In this document: positions 1 to 6,413 of the stretch, piece by piece
Layout of the letters: each line of letters starts with the position of its first letter
How positions within the stretch are numbered: position 1 is the first letter of the stretch
Origin: Candidatus Dadabacteria bacterium
GTDB lineage: Bacteria > Desulfobacterota_D > UBA1144 > Nemesobacterales > UBA2774
DNA: 15,599 bases
Direction of reading: 5' to 3'
Assembly (NCBI GenBank): GCA_020054175.1
Contig: JAGVLR010000200.1
Location: 1 to 15,599 of the forward strand
Notes under the pieces: generated by a model
Told to the model about the DNA's origin: nothing
The model's database searches: none
What the model saw: the letters and a program-made list of their open reading frames with translations, nothing else
Position numbers and translations under genes: made by a program

Positions 1-1221
1 CTCGCGGCGGAATTTTTTGACTATGGACTCGACAGGCATGGCGCAGCCGTCGGCCAGGGCGCATATCGTCGTGCCCCTCATCTGGGAGCATGCGTCGAGG
101 AGCGTGTCTATATATTCCATCCTTCCCCTCCCCTCTTCTATCGTCGTCAGCATCTTTTCGAGCCACCACGTCCCTTCCCTGCACTGGACGCACTGCCCGC
201 AGGATTCGTCCCTGTAGAAGTGTGCGAGGTTCTGGGCGACCCTGACCATGCAGGTTTCGTCGTCCATGACTGTCACCCCGGCTGTTCCGAGCATCGAGCC
301 GACTGCCGCGAGGGAATCGAAGTCCATGGTTATGTCAAGCTCCTCTGCGGACAATATCGCCGCTGAAGAGCCGCCCGGCGAGACTGCCTTAACTTTTCTT
401 CCGCCGGGGACGCCTCCGCCGTATTCGTCTATAAGCTGGCGGAGCGGTATTCCGAGCGGGAGCTCGTAGAGCCCGGGCTTGTTGACCTGCCCGCAGAGGC
501 CAAATATCTTCGTGCCCGAGTTTTTCGGAGTGCCTATGGCGGCGAACCAGTCGGCCCCCCTGTTTATGATGTGAGGCACGAACGCGAGCGTCTCGACGTT
601 ATTGATGATCGTCGGACACCCGAAGAGCCCTATCTGCGCCGGGAACGGCGGCTTCGGCCTGGGCTCGCCGTTCTTTCCCTCGATGGATTCGAGGAGCCCT
701 GTTTCCTCGCCGCAAATGTAAGCCCCGGCGCCCCTGAAAACGACGACGTCGAGATCGAATCCAGAGCCGAGAATGTTCTTCCCGAGGTAGCCTTTGTCGT
801 ACGCCTCCTTAATGGCGTTATCGAGGACCTTGGCTCCGTAGGGCATTTCACCCCTTATATAGATGTAGGATTTGTGCGAGTTGATTGCATAGCAGGCGAT
901 TGCTATGCCCTCGATGAGCTGGTGAGGGCCCTGCTCCATTATCTCCCTGTCCTTAAAGCTCCCGGGCTCGCTCTCGTCGGCGTTACAGCAGAGGTAAATC
1001 GGCTTTTTGGAATCGCGCTGAATGAAGCCCCACTTTATCCCCGTCGGAAAGCCCGCGCCGCCCCTGCCCCTGAGACCGGATTTCTTGACCTCGTCTATCA
1101 CCTCGTCCGGCGGCATATTGAGCGCCTTGGGAAGCGCGGTGTAGCCGCCGTCAGAAAGATAATTATCTATTGAGTTTCCGGGCTTGTCGGCGTACGTGCG
1201 GATAATCCTCAATTCCGGCAT
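1..1221 (-). CDS. nuoF: NADH-quinone oxidoreductase subunit F (complex I), 3' end cut by window
   Basis: Binds FMN and NADH and carries the N3 iron-sulfur cluster; it takes electrons from NADH into complex I on the cytoplasmic side of the membrane. The 407 visible residues are open to the window edge. Residues 52-61 read GRGGAGFPTG (FMN/NADH loop), followed by a CGEETGLLESIEG stretch. Cys341, Cys344, Cys347 and Cys387 give the CxxCxxC...C pattern that holds the 4Fe-4S cluster. Only the last few tens of residues should be missing. There is no N-terminal thioredoxin-like extension, so this is the short NuoF form rather than a HoxF/HydB fusion. The ATG at 1219-1221 has a GAGGT about ten bases upstream. 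The gene upstream is not nuoE but an unrelated flavoprotein, 182 bases away, so nuoF seems to start its own transcript. Family assignment is secure; membership in complex I rather than another NAD-linked complex is inferred. Confidence 0.95.
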   Translation of the reverse strand, partial: MPELRIIRTYADKPGNSIDNYLSDGGYTALPKALNMPPDEVIDEVKKSGLRGRGGAGFPTGIKWGFIQRDSKKPIYLCCNADESEPGSFKDREIMEQGPHQLIEGIAIACYAINSHKSYIYIRGEMPYGAKVLDNAIKEAYDKGYLGKNILGSGFDLDVVVFRGAGAYICGEETGLLESIEGKNGEPRPKPPFPAQIGLFGCPTIINNVETLAFVPHIINRGADWFAAIGTPKNSGTKIFGLCGQVNKPGLYELPLGIPLRQLIDEYGGGVPGGRKVKAVSPGGSSAAILSAEELDITMDFDSLAAVGSMLGTAGVTVMDDETCMVRVAQNLAHFYRDESCGQCVQCREGTWWLEKMLTTIEEGRGRMEYIDTLLDACSQMRGTTICALADGCAMPVESIVKKFRRE

Positions 1222-1297
1222 TTTGCTTGTTACCTCACGCTGGGGGATTGCCCCGATTTTAATGGATTGTGCGGGAGGCGAAGCAGCCTCCGTCGCG

Positions 1298-1311
1298 ATA
1301 CTCCCGAGTAT
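1298..1311. promoter_or_regulatory. Operator-like palindrome at the nuoF transcription start
   Basis: ATACTC-CC-GAGTAT is a perfect 6-base dyad lying just downstream of the predicted -10 box, about where transcription would start. This is a typical place for a repressor site. No regulator can be named and the match could be chance. Confidence 0.3.
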
Positions 1312-1313
1312 GA

Positions 1314-1342
1314 TATATTACCGCAGCCTGCGTCGTTGACAA
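1314..1342 (-). promoter_or_regulatory. Probable sigma-70 promoter of nuoF
   Basis: On the minus strand TTGTCA (1342-1337, one mismatch to TTGACA) is followed after 16 bases by TAATAT (1320-1315). A reading with a 17-base spacer and AATATA also fits. The 5' leader to the nuoF ATG would be about 85 bases. Judged by eye only. Confidence 0.4.
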
Positions 1343-1403
1343 TTATTTGCAACAAGAAATATGGCCAAGCTGCATTGAGAGCTTCCCCGGATTTTCGCCT
1401 GCG

Positions 1404-2594
1404 TCAGGCCAGGAGTGTATCGGCGACGTGTCCGGCGAATGCGAGAGAGCACGTAAACGCAGGTGAGATGGCGTTTAAGACGTGCAGGGAGTCGCCGTCC
1501 CTCACTAAAACGAAATCGTTCACGAGCTTTTTCGTCCTCCAGTCGACTAGCTGCGGGCGTATGCCGCACTTGGGCGTATCCTCGATGTCGCTCTTCGACA
1601 GCTCCGGCAAAAGCCCCCTCGCCTCTTTGAGGAGAACATCCGTCGAATATTTTTTAATCTCCGTCAGGGCCGCCCTCCTGAAGTCGGGGTTTACCAGGAG
1701 CAGTATGCCATCCCGGAGGAGTATAGAAAACGATTCCGCGGAAAGGTCGTCGAGGACGCCGTACTCCTCCCTCCCGAACGCCGGTATCGCAGTCGGGCCG
1801 ATATAGACGTCGCCATGAACGCTCTTCGTGAAATGGACTCCGAGGAAGGGATTGCCGAGGTCGGGGACGGGATAGATGTTGGCCTTTACGAGCCACGCCC
1901 TCTCTTTTATGAGCTTCTTGTAGGTTCCCTTGAATGGCAGGGTTTTGTACTGGCCGCCGACGCCGAAAGCTGATGCGACCCTGTCGGCGTAGGCACCGGC
2001 TGCGTTTATGAATTTCGAAAAGGTTATATCCCCGGACGAAGTCGCCGCGGTTTGTGAGCCCTTCAGCCCCGAAAAAGCCGTGCCGAACTTTATCGTGACG
2101 CCCGAGGATTCGAGCTCGTTTCTGAGGGCGACAAGAATCTCTTTCGGATCGATGACCGCCGTGTCGGGCGAATGGAGCGCCCTTTCGACGGGGGCGGCGT
2201 GTGGCTCGAGCTTGAGAAGCTCTCTGCGATCTATGATTTCCGACCTCGCACCGGCGCTATCGGCCCTTAGCTTGAGCTCGTCGAGAAGATAATCCTTATC
2301 AGGGCTCCCGGGGACTATGACCTTCCCGTTCTCGACGAGCGTGAGCCCTTTCTCGCGGCAGAACTCCTTCATGAGCCGCCCGCCCTTTACACAGTAGGCC
2401 GCCTTGTTCGAGCCCGAGGCGTAGTAGATGCCGGCGTGGAGGACGCCGCTGTTCCGGCCGCTCGCGTGGGCCCCCGTGGATTCTTCCTTTTCGATTATCG
2501 TTATGCCTTTATAGCCGCGCCTCGAAAGCTCGCGCGCTGCCGCAAGGCCTGTAATACCGGCGCCGACGATGAGAATTTCGCACCCGGATTCCAT
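1404..2594 (-). CDS. lhgO: L-2-hydroxyglutarate oxidase/dehydrogenase-type FAD oxidoreductase
   Basis: Likely oxidises L-2-hydroxyglutarate to 2-oxoglutarate with FAD, passing electrons to quinone or oxygen (family knowledge). The 396-residue product starts with a dinucleotide-binding fold, GAGITG at 11-16. It continues with the family stretch HASGRNSGVLHAGIYY, typical of LhgO/YgaF in the DAO superfamily, and ends with IRPQLVD and NAISPAFTCSLAFA, also family hallmarks. Length matches the usual ~400. An upstream ATG at 2684 would add 30 residues unlike the family and overlap the neighbour. The chosen ATG at 2594 is preceded by GGAAAG at good spacing. It is the last gene of a three-gene operon, 16 bases after the second hydrolase. 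Substrate is inferred from family; another 2-hydroxyacid is possible. Confidence 0.85.
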   Translation of the reverse strand: MESGCEILIVGAGITGLAAARELSRRGYKGITIIEKEESTGAHASGRNSGVLHAGIYYASGSNKAAYCVKGGRLMKEFCREKGLTLVENGKVIVPGSPDKDYLLDELKLRADSAGARSEIIDRRELLKLEPHAAPVERALHSPDTAVIDPKEILVALRNELESSGVTIKFGTAFSGLKGSQTAATSSGDITFSKFINAAGAYADRVASAFGVGGQYKTLPFKGTYKKLIKERAWLVKANIYPVPDLGNPFLGVHFTKSVHGDVYIGPTAIPAFGREEYGVLDDLSAESFSILLRDGILLLVNPDFRRAALTEIKKYSTDVLLKEARGLLPELSKSDIEDTPKCGIRPQLVDWRTKKLVNDFVLVRDGDSLHVLNAISPAFTCSLAFAGHVADTLLA

Positions 2595-2610
2595 CAGCTT
2601 TCCTATACTA

Positions 2611-3531
2611 CTATACCGATTTACGTTTGCCCGTGGATCTGTCGAACCCCGAGAGCCAGCCGTTGAGGACCTCCAGGGTCGCATGAGGGTTTTCCATGCA
2701 GTCGTGCTTCGCGCCGGGTATGAATACGAGCTCGGATTTCTTATTGCCCGATTTTTTGAGTATAGCCATCAGCTCCTCGGGTTCTTCGTGTCCGACGACG
2801 TCGTCATGCTCGCCGTGTATGAAGAGTATCGGGAGCTTCACCTTCGATATGATTTCGTTCGTCTTGGCGTTGTGCGCCTCGGGGCTCCTCATGAACCACC
2901 ATGTTCTGTAGGTGAACATCTCCGCCTCGGCGGGGCTGAAATTCGATCCCCACGCCCTGTATATTATAAACACCCTGTCGTTCTCCGTCGTCATCGGGTC
3001 GGGCTTCAAGACCTTCTTCGCGATCTCGTAGATGTGATCGTAGGACGGGATGCTCTGCCACTTGTCGAGGCGTTTTTTATTCGAAGCGGGGAGCGAGGAC
3101 GAGCACCCTTCCAGTATGAGGCCCTTTACGTTTTTATGAGCGCCGCGTACGGCGTAGTAAACGCTTATATTCGCGCCGAGGCTCCAGCCAAGGACGATGA
3201 TATTTTTGAACCCTTCCTCGGCAAGGACGTCGACCGCGGCTTCGATGTCGAGCGCGGACTCGTCGAATATTCCTCCGCCGAATATCTGCCCGGTGAAGGC
3301 CATCCGCGTGTTTATTGAAAACGAGCTGAAGCCGTGATCGACGAGCGCGTTCGGCAGGACCCTCGGGGTGCCCCTTGCGAGAAAGTGCCCGAGGACGCCG
3401 TGGACGACGAGGACTATCGGGGCTTCGTAGAGATCCTTTTCGGACTCGAATTCGCCCGAGACGAGGAGTCCGTTTATTAAAAATCCGTCCTCCGCTTCAA
3501 AGCTCACAAGTCTTCTCTGTCTCGGAACCAT
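2611..3531 (-). CDS. Alpha/beta hydrolase (second of a tandem pair)
   Basis: A serine hydrolase of 306 residues with the full catalytic set: nucleophile elbow GWSLG (Ser117), acid Asp243 in GEHDDVV, and His276 in GAKHD. An oxyanion HG motif sits at 44-45 (VVHGVLG). There is no signal peptide or membrane segment, so it is probably cytosolic. It is clearly a paralogue of the gene just upstream. Shared blocks include INTRMA, F.NIIV.G.SLG, KPDP.TT..DR, TWWF and VKLPIL. The start has GGAAGGG at good distance before the ATG, 14 bases after the neighbour's stop. The insert around residues 145-215 with conserved Trp and Tyr would be the lid over the active site. Esterase or thioesterase activity is possible; the substrate is unknown. 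Confidence 0.85.
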   Translation of the reverse strand: MVPRQRRLVSFEAEDGFLINGLLVSGEFESEKDLYEAPIVLVVHGVLGHFLARGTPRVLPNALVDHGFSSFSINTRMAFTGQIFGGGIFDESALDIEAAVDVLAEEGFKNIIVLGWSLGANISVYYAVRGAHKNVKGLILEGCSSSLPASNKKRLDKWQSIPSYDHIYEIAKKVLKPDPMTTENDRVFIIYRAWGSNFSPAEAEMFTYRTWWFMRSPEAHNAKTNEIISKVKLPILFIHGEHDDVVGHEEPEELMAILKKSGNKKSELVFIPGAKHDCMENPHATLEVLNGWLSGFDRSTGKRKSV

Positions 3532-3545
3532 TACACCCTTCCGTT

Positions 3546-4460
3546 TCAGGCCTTAAATCTGTTGTCGAGCCACTTCACTATTATCTCGCCGAGCTCCCTT
3601 TCGCTCCCCTCGAACGTGTGCCCTACGTTTACGTAAAAGGCGGACACGTCGGGGTTGCCCGATTCGAGCGTTATCCTGACGAGATCGTGCGTTTCTTCCG
3701 GCCTTACGACCTCGTCGTGCCATCCCTGTACTAAAAGGATCGGCAGCTTCACCCTTTCTATCATGAGATGAGCCTTGGCCGTTTCGGCCTCGGGACCGGC
3801 GAGGAACCACCAGGTTTTGTATGTGTATATTTCGGTGTGCCAGGGGAGATAGGTGTTTCCGCGCGCCTTGTATACGAGAATCGTGCGGTCCTGGTTCGTC
3901 GTGTAAGGGTCCGGCTTCAGAATCTCTTTCGCCTCGTGGTATACCTCGTCGTACGTGGGCTCGCTGTCCCACCTGTTCCAGCGCCGCCGTATCGATTCCG
4001 GCATGGAGTAAGGAGTCGCGAGGGATATGAACCCTTTCAGATGCGGGTAGCGCTCGGGGTCGCTCCTTTCGGCGGCGTATCTCAGCACTATGCAAGTCCC
4101 GAGGCTGTATCCCGAGACGATAATGTTTTCGAAGCCGAGACGAAGAAGATATTCCGCCGACGCATCTATCTGCGGCAGGACGTCGTCGATTATCCCGTAT
4201 CCGAAGAAGAGGCCGAAGTTGGCCATGCGTGTATTTATAGCGAGCGATGAGTATCCGCTCTCGGCGAGTATCGGTGGGAGAAAGCGCTGCGTTCCGTCGA
4301 GGAAGTTCCCGAGAAAGCCGTGTATGTGGATTATTGCCGTGTTTCCGGCTGGGGAGCCTGTAGTGGAGCCTTTGCTGTGGTAGTAAAGCCCGTCCACCTT
4401 TCCGTCACCGGAGGGGATCGACACGAGCTCCTGCTCCATGTACCTCGTAAGTCTATGCAT
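3546..4460 (-). CDS. Alpha/beta hydrolase (first of a tandem pair)
   Basis: A 304-residue hydrolase with Ser119 in GYSLG, Asp249 in GWHDEVV and His281 in VGHTFEG, so all three catalytic residues are present. The oxyanion region reads IHGFLGNFLDGT. The body keeps the same unusual conserved blocks as its downstream twin (INTRMA, KPDPYTT, TYKTWWF, AGPEAE), marking both as one subfamily. No export signal. It opens the operon with the second hydrolase and lhgO. The start is uncertain: the ATG at 4460 lacks a clear ribosome site, and the in-frame ATG at 4439 has GAGGT very close to it. Substrate unknown; the pairing with a 2-hydroxyacid oxidase might suggest ester or lactone cleavage upstream of oxidation, but that is speculation. 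Confidence 0.83.
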   Translation of the reverse strand: MHRLTRYMEQELVSIPSGDGKVDGLYYHSKGSTTGSPAGNTAIIHIHGFLGNFLDGTQRFLPPILAESGYSSLAINTRMANFGLFFGYGIIDDVLPQIDASAEYLLRLGFENIIVSGYSLGTCIVLRYAAERSDPERYPHLKGFISLATPYSMPESIRRRWNRWDSEPTYDEVYHEAKEILKPDPYTTNQDRTILVYKARGNTYLPWHTEIYTYKTWWFLAGPEAETAKAHLMIERVKLPILLVQGWHDEVVRPEETHDLVRITLESGNPDVSAFYVNVGHTFEGSERELGEIIVKWLDNRFKA

Positions 4461-4501
4461 AGGTGCGGTCAGCAGGCACCGGGCTCGTTAGCCACGGCGC
4501 G

Positions 4502-4539
4502 CGGTTAAGATAACCGTTCGGGCACTGGGCCCGTTTTTA
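4502..4539 (+). repeat. Two adjacent hairpins, the second terminator-like on the plus strand
   Basis: CGGTTA-AGA-TAACCG (4502-4516) is followed by CGGGC-ACTGG-GCCCG (4519-4533) and then TTTTTAT. On the plus strand the second looks like an intrinsic terminator, but no plus-strand gene ends here. On the minus strand the T-run lies on the wrong side. It may stop antisense transcription or be a chance structure in the hydrolase leader. Confidence 0.4.
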
Positions 4540-4579
4540 TTCTGTCAGAGTTCCTATTACCGAAAAAGAAACCGGCGCG

Positions 4580-4810
4580 CTAGACAGCTTTGTCCGCGGG
4601 CCTCGCCAGATACCGGCCGGGACTATCGATAACCTCGTCGGCAAACGCTTTCGCCTCGACCCACGTCGAGGGCTTTCCTATCTCCAGGACTTCCTTCGAC
4701 TTCGTGCCCTTTGCGAAAAGCACCTTCGTCTTCTGATCCCAGATTATCTGCCAGTTCTCTCCGCCGGGCTCTCTAACCCAGCCGAAAGGGAATGTACCAA
4801 CACCGTCCAA
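4580..4810 (-). CDS. Small hypothetical protein, 76 residues, TTG start
   Basis: I do not recognise this protein. It is soluble-looking, with many aromatic residues in the first half (FPFGW, ENWQIIWD) and charged residues in the second, and without cysteines or membrane segments. No in-frame ATG exists between the upstream in-frame TAA and this point. The best start is TTG at 4810, with GGGGGG seven bases upstream. A minus-strand promoter with a perfect TTGACA lies at a fitting distance, and codon use resembles the neighbours, which supports it as real. The reading frame stays open about 20 codons further up, so a rare ATT or ATA start cannot be excluded. It stands alone between the operon starting at 4460 and the secreted cysteine protein. 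Function unknown. Confidence 0.55.
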   Translation of the reverse strand: MDGVGTFPFGWVREPGGENWQIIWDQKTKVLFAKGTKSKEVLEIGKPSTWVEAKAFADEVIDSPGRYLARPADKAV

Positions 4811-4866
4811 ATTAAAGCCCCCCGTGTTTATAATTATCGAGTCCGCCCCCGGCGGGGCATGAGATT

Positions 4867-4894
4867 AAATTATTAGGCGGCAGGATTTTGTCAA
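4867..4894 (-). promoter_or_regulatory. Probable promoter of the 76-residue gene
   Basis: Minus strand: perfect TTGACA (4894-4889), 16-base spacer, then TAATTT (4872-4867). A TTTAAT at spacing 19 is an alternative -10. It lies just after the stop of the secreted cysteine protein gene, so the small gene is probably transcribed separately. Confidence 0.4.
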
Positions 4895-4907
4895 GCCGGC
4901 GCTGTCG

Positions 4908-5588
4908 TCAGCGTATCTGCCTTACGACTTCGCTCGTCCCCGAAGCGTTCGTGAAAACGACTTCCGTAAAGCCGCAGCTCCTGAGCTTGTCCATTGCCGT
5001 TATGCCCTCATGATCCGATTCTAGGAACGGAAGTATGAAGGCTTCGTTCGATGTGCAGCCGGAGCAGGAGAACACTATGGACTCGTCGAACTCGCCGCGG
5101 GACGATACCTTTACCTGAGGATATTTTTTCTGGTAGCGCATGCTCCAGTCCTGGGCGCATACAGCCCTTCGAGGATTGGGGAATACGTGCTGAACGTCGA
5201 TCACGATTTCCTGCGTGCCGCGGTTGCCCTTGAAAACAGCCTGCTGGAAGCCGCATTCCGAGAGCCGCATCATGCCTGTCTTGCCACGGTATTCCGACTC
5301 CAGGAACGGCTTTACGAAATTATCGTAAAGGCTGCAGTCGGGGCAGTAGAATACAGCGACTTCGTTGTGCCGGCCCCTTGTCCTGACTTCTATGTCTGAT
5401 TTTTGGCCCCGGTACCGCTCTGTCCACCTGACGGCGCAGAAATTGCGCTGGGCGTCGGCGTTGAAGTTAACTTCGGCTTCCGGGCCGTTTACGCCCTGGG
5501 AAACGGCGGTTTCGGGTGCGCCGGTGAATATCGCAAGGAAAAACAGCGCCGATAAAGCGAATGATCCTGCCCGGATAAGGTGGCTCAT
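4908..5588 (-). CDS. Secreted protein of two tandem four-cysteine 93-residue units
   Basis: Unrecognised protein of 226 residues. Residues 1-30 form a signal peptide (basic Arg6, hydrophobic 10-24, likely cleavage near AVS-QG) with no lipobox, so the product should be periplasmic or extracellular. The rest is two copies of one unit in exact register: Cys51/82/85/112 match Cys144/175/178/205, each 93 residues apart with no gap. About 33 of 83 aligned positions are identical. Each unit reads CAxxW..RY, then VFxCxxC, then PFLES, then LxxCGF.xxVF..xGTxE. The CxxC in an exported protein could bind metal or form disulfides. The start at 5588 is chosen because AGGAGG lies nine bases before it; the ATG at 5597 directly abuts that site. 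It has its own probable promoter and no operon partner. Confidence 0.85.
   Translation of the reverse strand: MSHLIRAGSFALSALFFLAIFTGAPETAVSQGVNGPEAEVNFNADAQRNFCAVRWTERYRGQKSDIEVRTRGRHNEVAVFYCPDCSLYDNFVKPFLESEYRGKTGMMRLSECGFQQAVFKGNRGTQEIVIDVQHVFPNPRRAVCAQDWSMRYQKKYPQVKVSSRGEFDESIVFSCSGCTSNEAFILPFLESDHEGITAMDKLRSCGFTEVVFTNASGTSEVVRQIR
4911..5453 (-). repeat. Internal gene duplication: two 279-base units
   Basis: Unit 1 is 5453-5175 and unit 2 is 5174-4911, encoding the two cysteine domains. The period is exactly 93 codons, so the duplication has kept length while diverging to about 40% identity. That points to an old duplication under strong structural constraint. Confidence 0.8.
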
Positions 5589-5597
5589 ACCGGTCAT

Positions 5598-5603
5598 CCT
5601 CCT
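5598..5603 (-). promoter_or_regulatory. Ribosome binding site AGGAGG that decides the start of the cysteine protein
   Basis: AGGAGG is directly followed by ATG (5597-5595), too close to serve it, but is nine bases from the next in-frame ATG (5588-5586). The second ATG is therefore the better start. Confidence 0.6.
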
Positions 5604-5617
5604 CTGGTTATGAGCTA

Positions 5618-5646
5618 ATTCTACAGCATTTGGTGAAAGTTTGGAA
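5618..5646 (-). promoter_or_regulatory. Probable promoter of the secreted cysteine protein gene
   Basis: Minus strand TTCCAA (5646-5641), a 17-base spacer and TAGAAT (5623-5618). The -10 is one mismatch from consensus; the -35 is weak. The leader would be about 25 bases to the start at 5588. Confidence 0.4.
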
Positions 5647-5755
5647 TACCTTTAGTAAAACATTAATTTCGCGGTTAAAGCCGCTCTTAGCATTGATGTA
5701 CTCAGAAAAGGCACGCGCTGGATGACTGAACTCTGCGGCTACTTTGAAAACATAC

Positions 5756-6337
5756 TTACCTCATCTTCTCGTAAAACTCGCGCAACTCGTTCTCTATGCC
5801 GCGCGCCTCGCCCGTAAAATCCCGGATCCGGTCATCGAGGCCGCTTCTCTCCGGGGAACCGGCACTTTTGAAAAACGGGGTAGTTATGACGCCGACGGCG
5901 AGGCCGAGCCAGGAAGCCCACAATAATACGGTCGGAGCCGAGCCGGAAAATGCCAGGACGCTCAGGTAGAACCCGCTGACGACGAAGACGGGAAACAGAA
6001 GCGCGCCCTTAAGCGCCTGAAGGAGGATTCCGGGCTTTCCTCCGTGCGCTATGCCCCCTCCGAGAACCGCGCCGGCGAGAACCGCCCCGAGGAGGGGAAA
6101 AATAAACGAGAGGAGCGTGTATACGAATCCCGAGGCGAAGCCGACAAAAGCCGCCCTGCTCACAGGTACGCCGCGGAAGATACCCGAAGCGGCGGCCGCA
6201 CCGGAAAGAAGCAAGGGGTAGTAGAGGCCGTACGGTATTATCGTGCCGTAGAACGAGCTGTAAAACATGAGCACAACCACACCCCATGCGCCGGAGAGTA
6301 AAACGGGAAAGATTATCGAGCCGTTGATTCGCTTCAT
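5756..6337 (-). CDS. Hypothetical inner-membrane protein with five predicted helices
   Basis: 193 residues with hydrophobic segments near 8-27, 32-52, 62-97 (long, perhaps broken by Pro81), 109-130 and 135-153. A charged, probably cytoplasmic tail (155-193) follows, rich in Asp, Glu and Arg and likely helical. The repeated small residues (GAVLAGAVLGGG) are typical of tightly packed membrane helices. I do not recognise a family. The ATG at 6337 has AAGGAGA at ideal spacing. It is the last gene after pspA-like and VWA genes on the same strand, 76 bases behind the VWA stop with a stable hairpin between. The context suggests a membrane partner of the VWA or PspA protein, but that is inference. 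Confidence 0.8.
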   Translation of the reverse strand: MKRINGSIIFPVLLSGAWGVVVLMFYSSFYGTIIPYGLYYPLLLSGAAAASGIFRGVPVSRAAFVGFASGFVYTLLSFIFPLLGAVLAGAVLGGGIAHGGKPGILLQALKGALLFPVFVVSGFYLSVLAFSGSAPTVLLWASWLGLAVGVITTPFFKSAGSPERSGLDDRIRDFTGEARGIENELREFYEKMR

Positions 6338-6366
6338 CTTATTCTCCTTTCGTTCATCCGGGTAAG

Positions 6367-6398
6367 CGCCGCCGGGGGAACATGCCCGCCCGGCGGCG
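6367..6398 (-). repeat. Strong intercistronic hairpin between the VWA and membrane-protein genes
   Basis: CGCCGCCGGG (6367-6376) and CCCGGCGGCG (6389-6398) form a perfect 10-base stem with a 12-base loop. No T-run follows on the minus strand, so it is not a classic terminator. It could trim or stabilise the operon mRNA and lower expression of the last gene. Confidence 0.5.
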
Positions 6399-6413
6399 TT
6401 TCAAATCCGGTAT

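Noticed and set aside
571..1173. 200-codon plus-strand frame over nuoF
   Set aside because: Antisense shadow; the nuoF frame carries the FMN loop and the cluster cysteines.
1274..1291. Hairpin GGAGGC-GAAGCA-GCCTCC as lhgO terminator
   Set aside because: No T-run follows on the minus strand, and it lies inside the predicted nuoF leader; it could equally be a leader structure.
2569..3318. 249-codon plus-strand frame over the second hydrolase
   Set aside because: Antisense shadow; the minus frame has a full catalytic triad.
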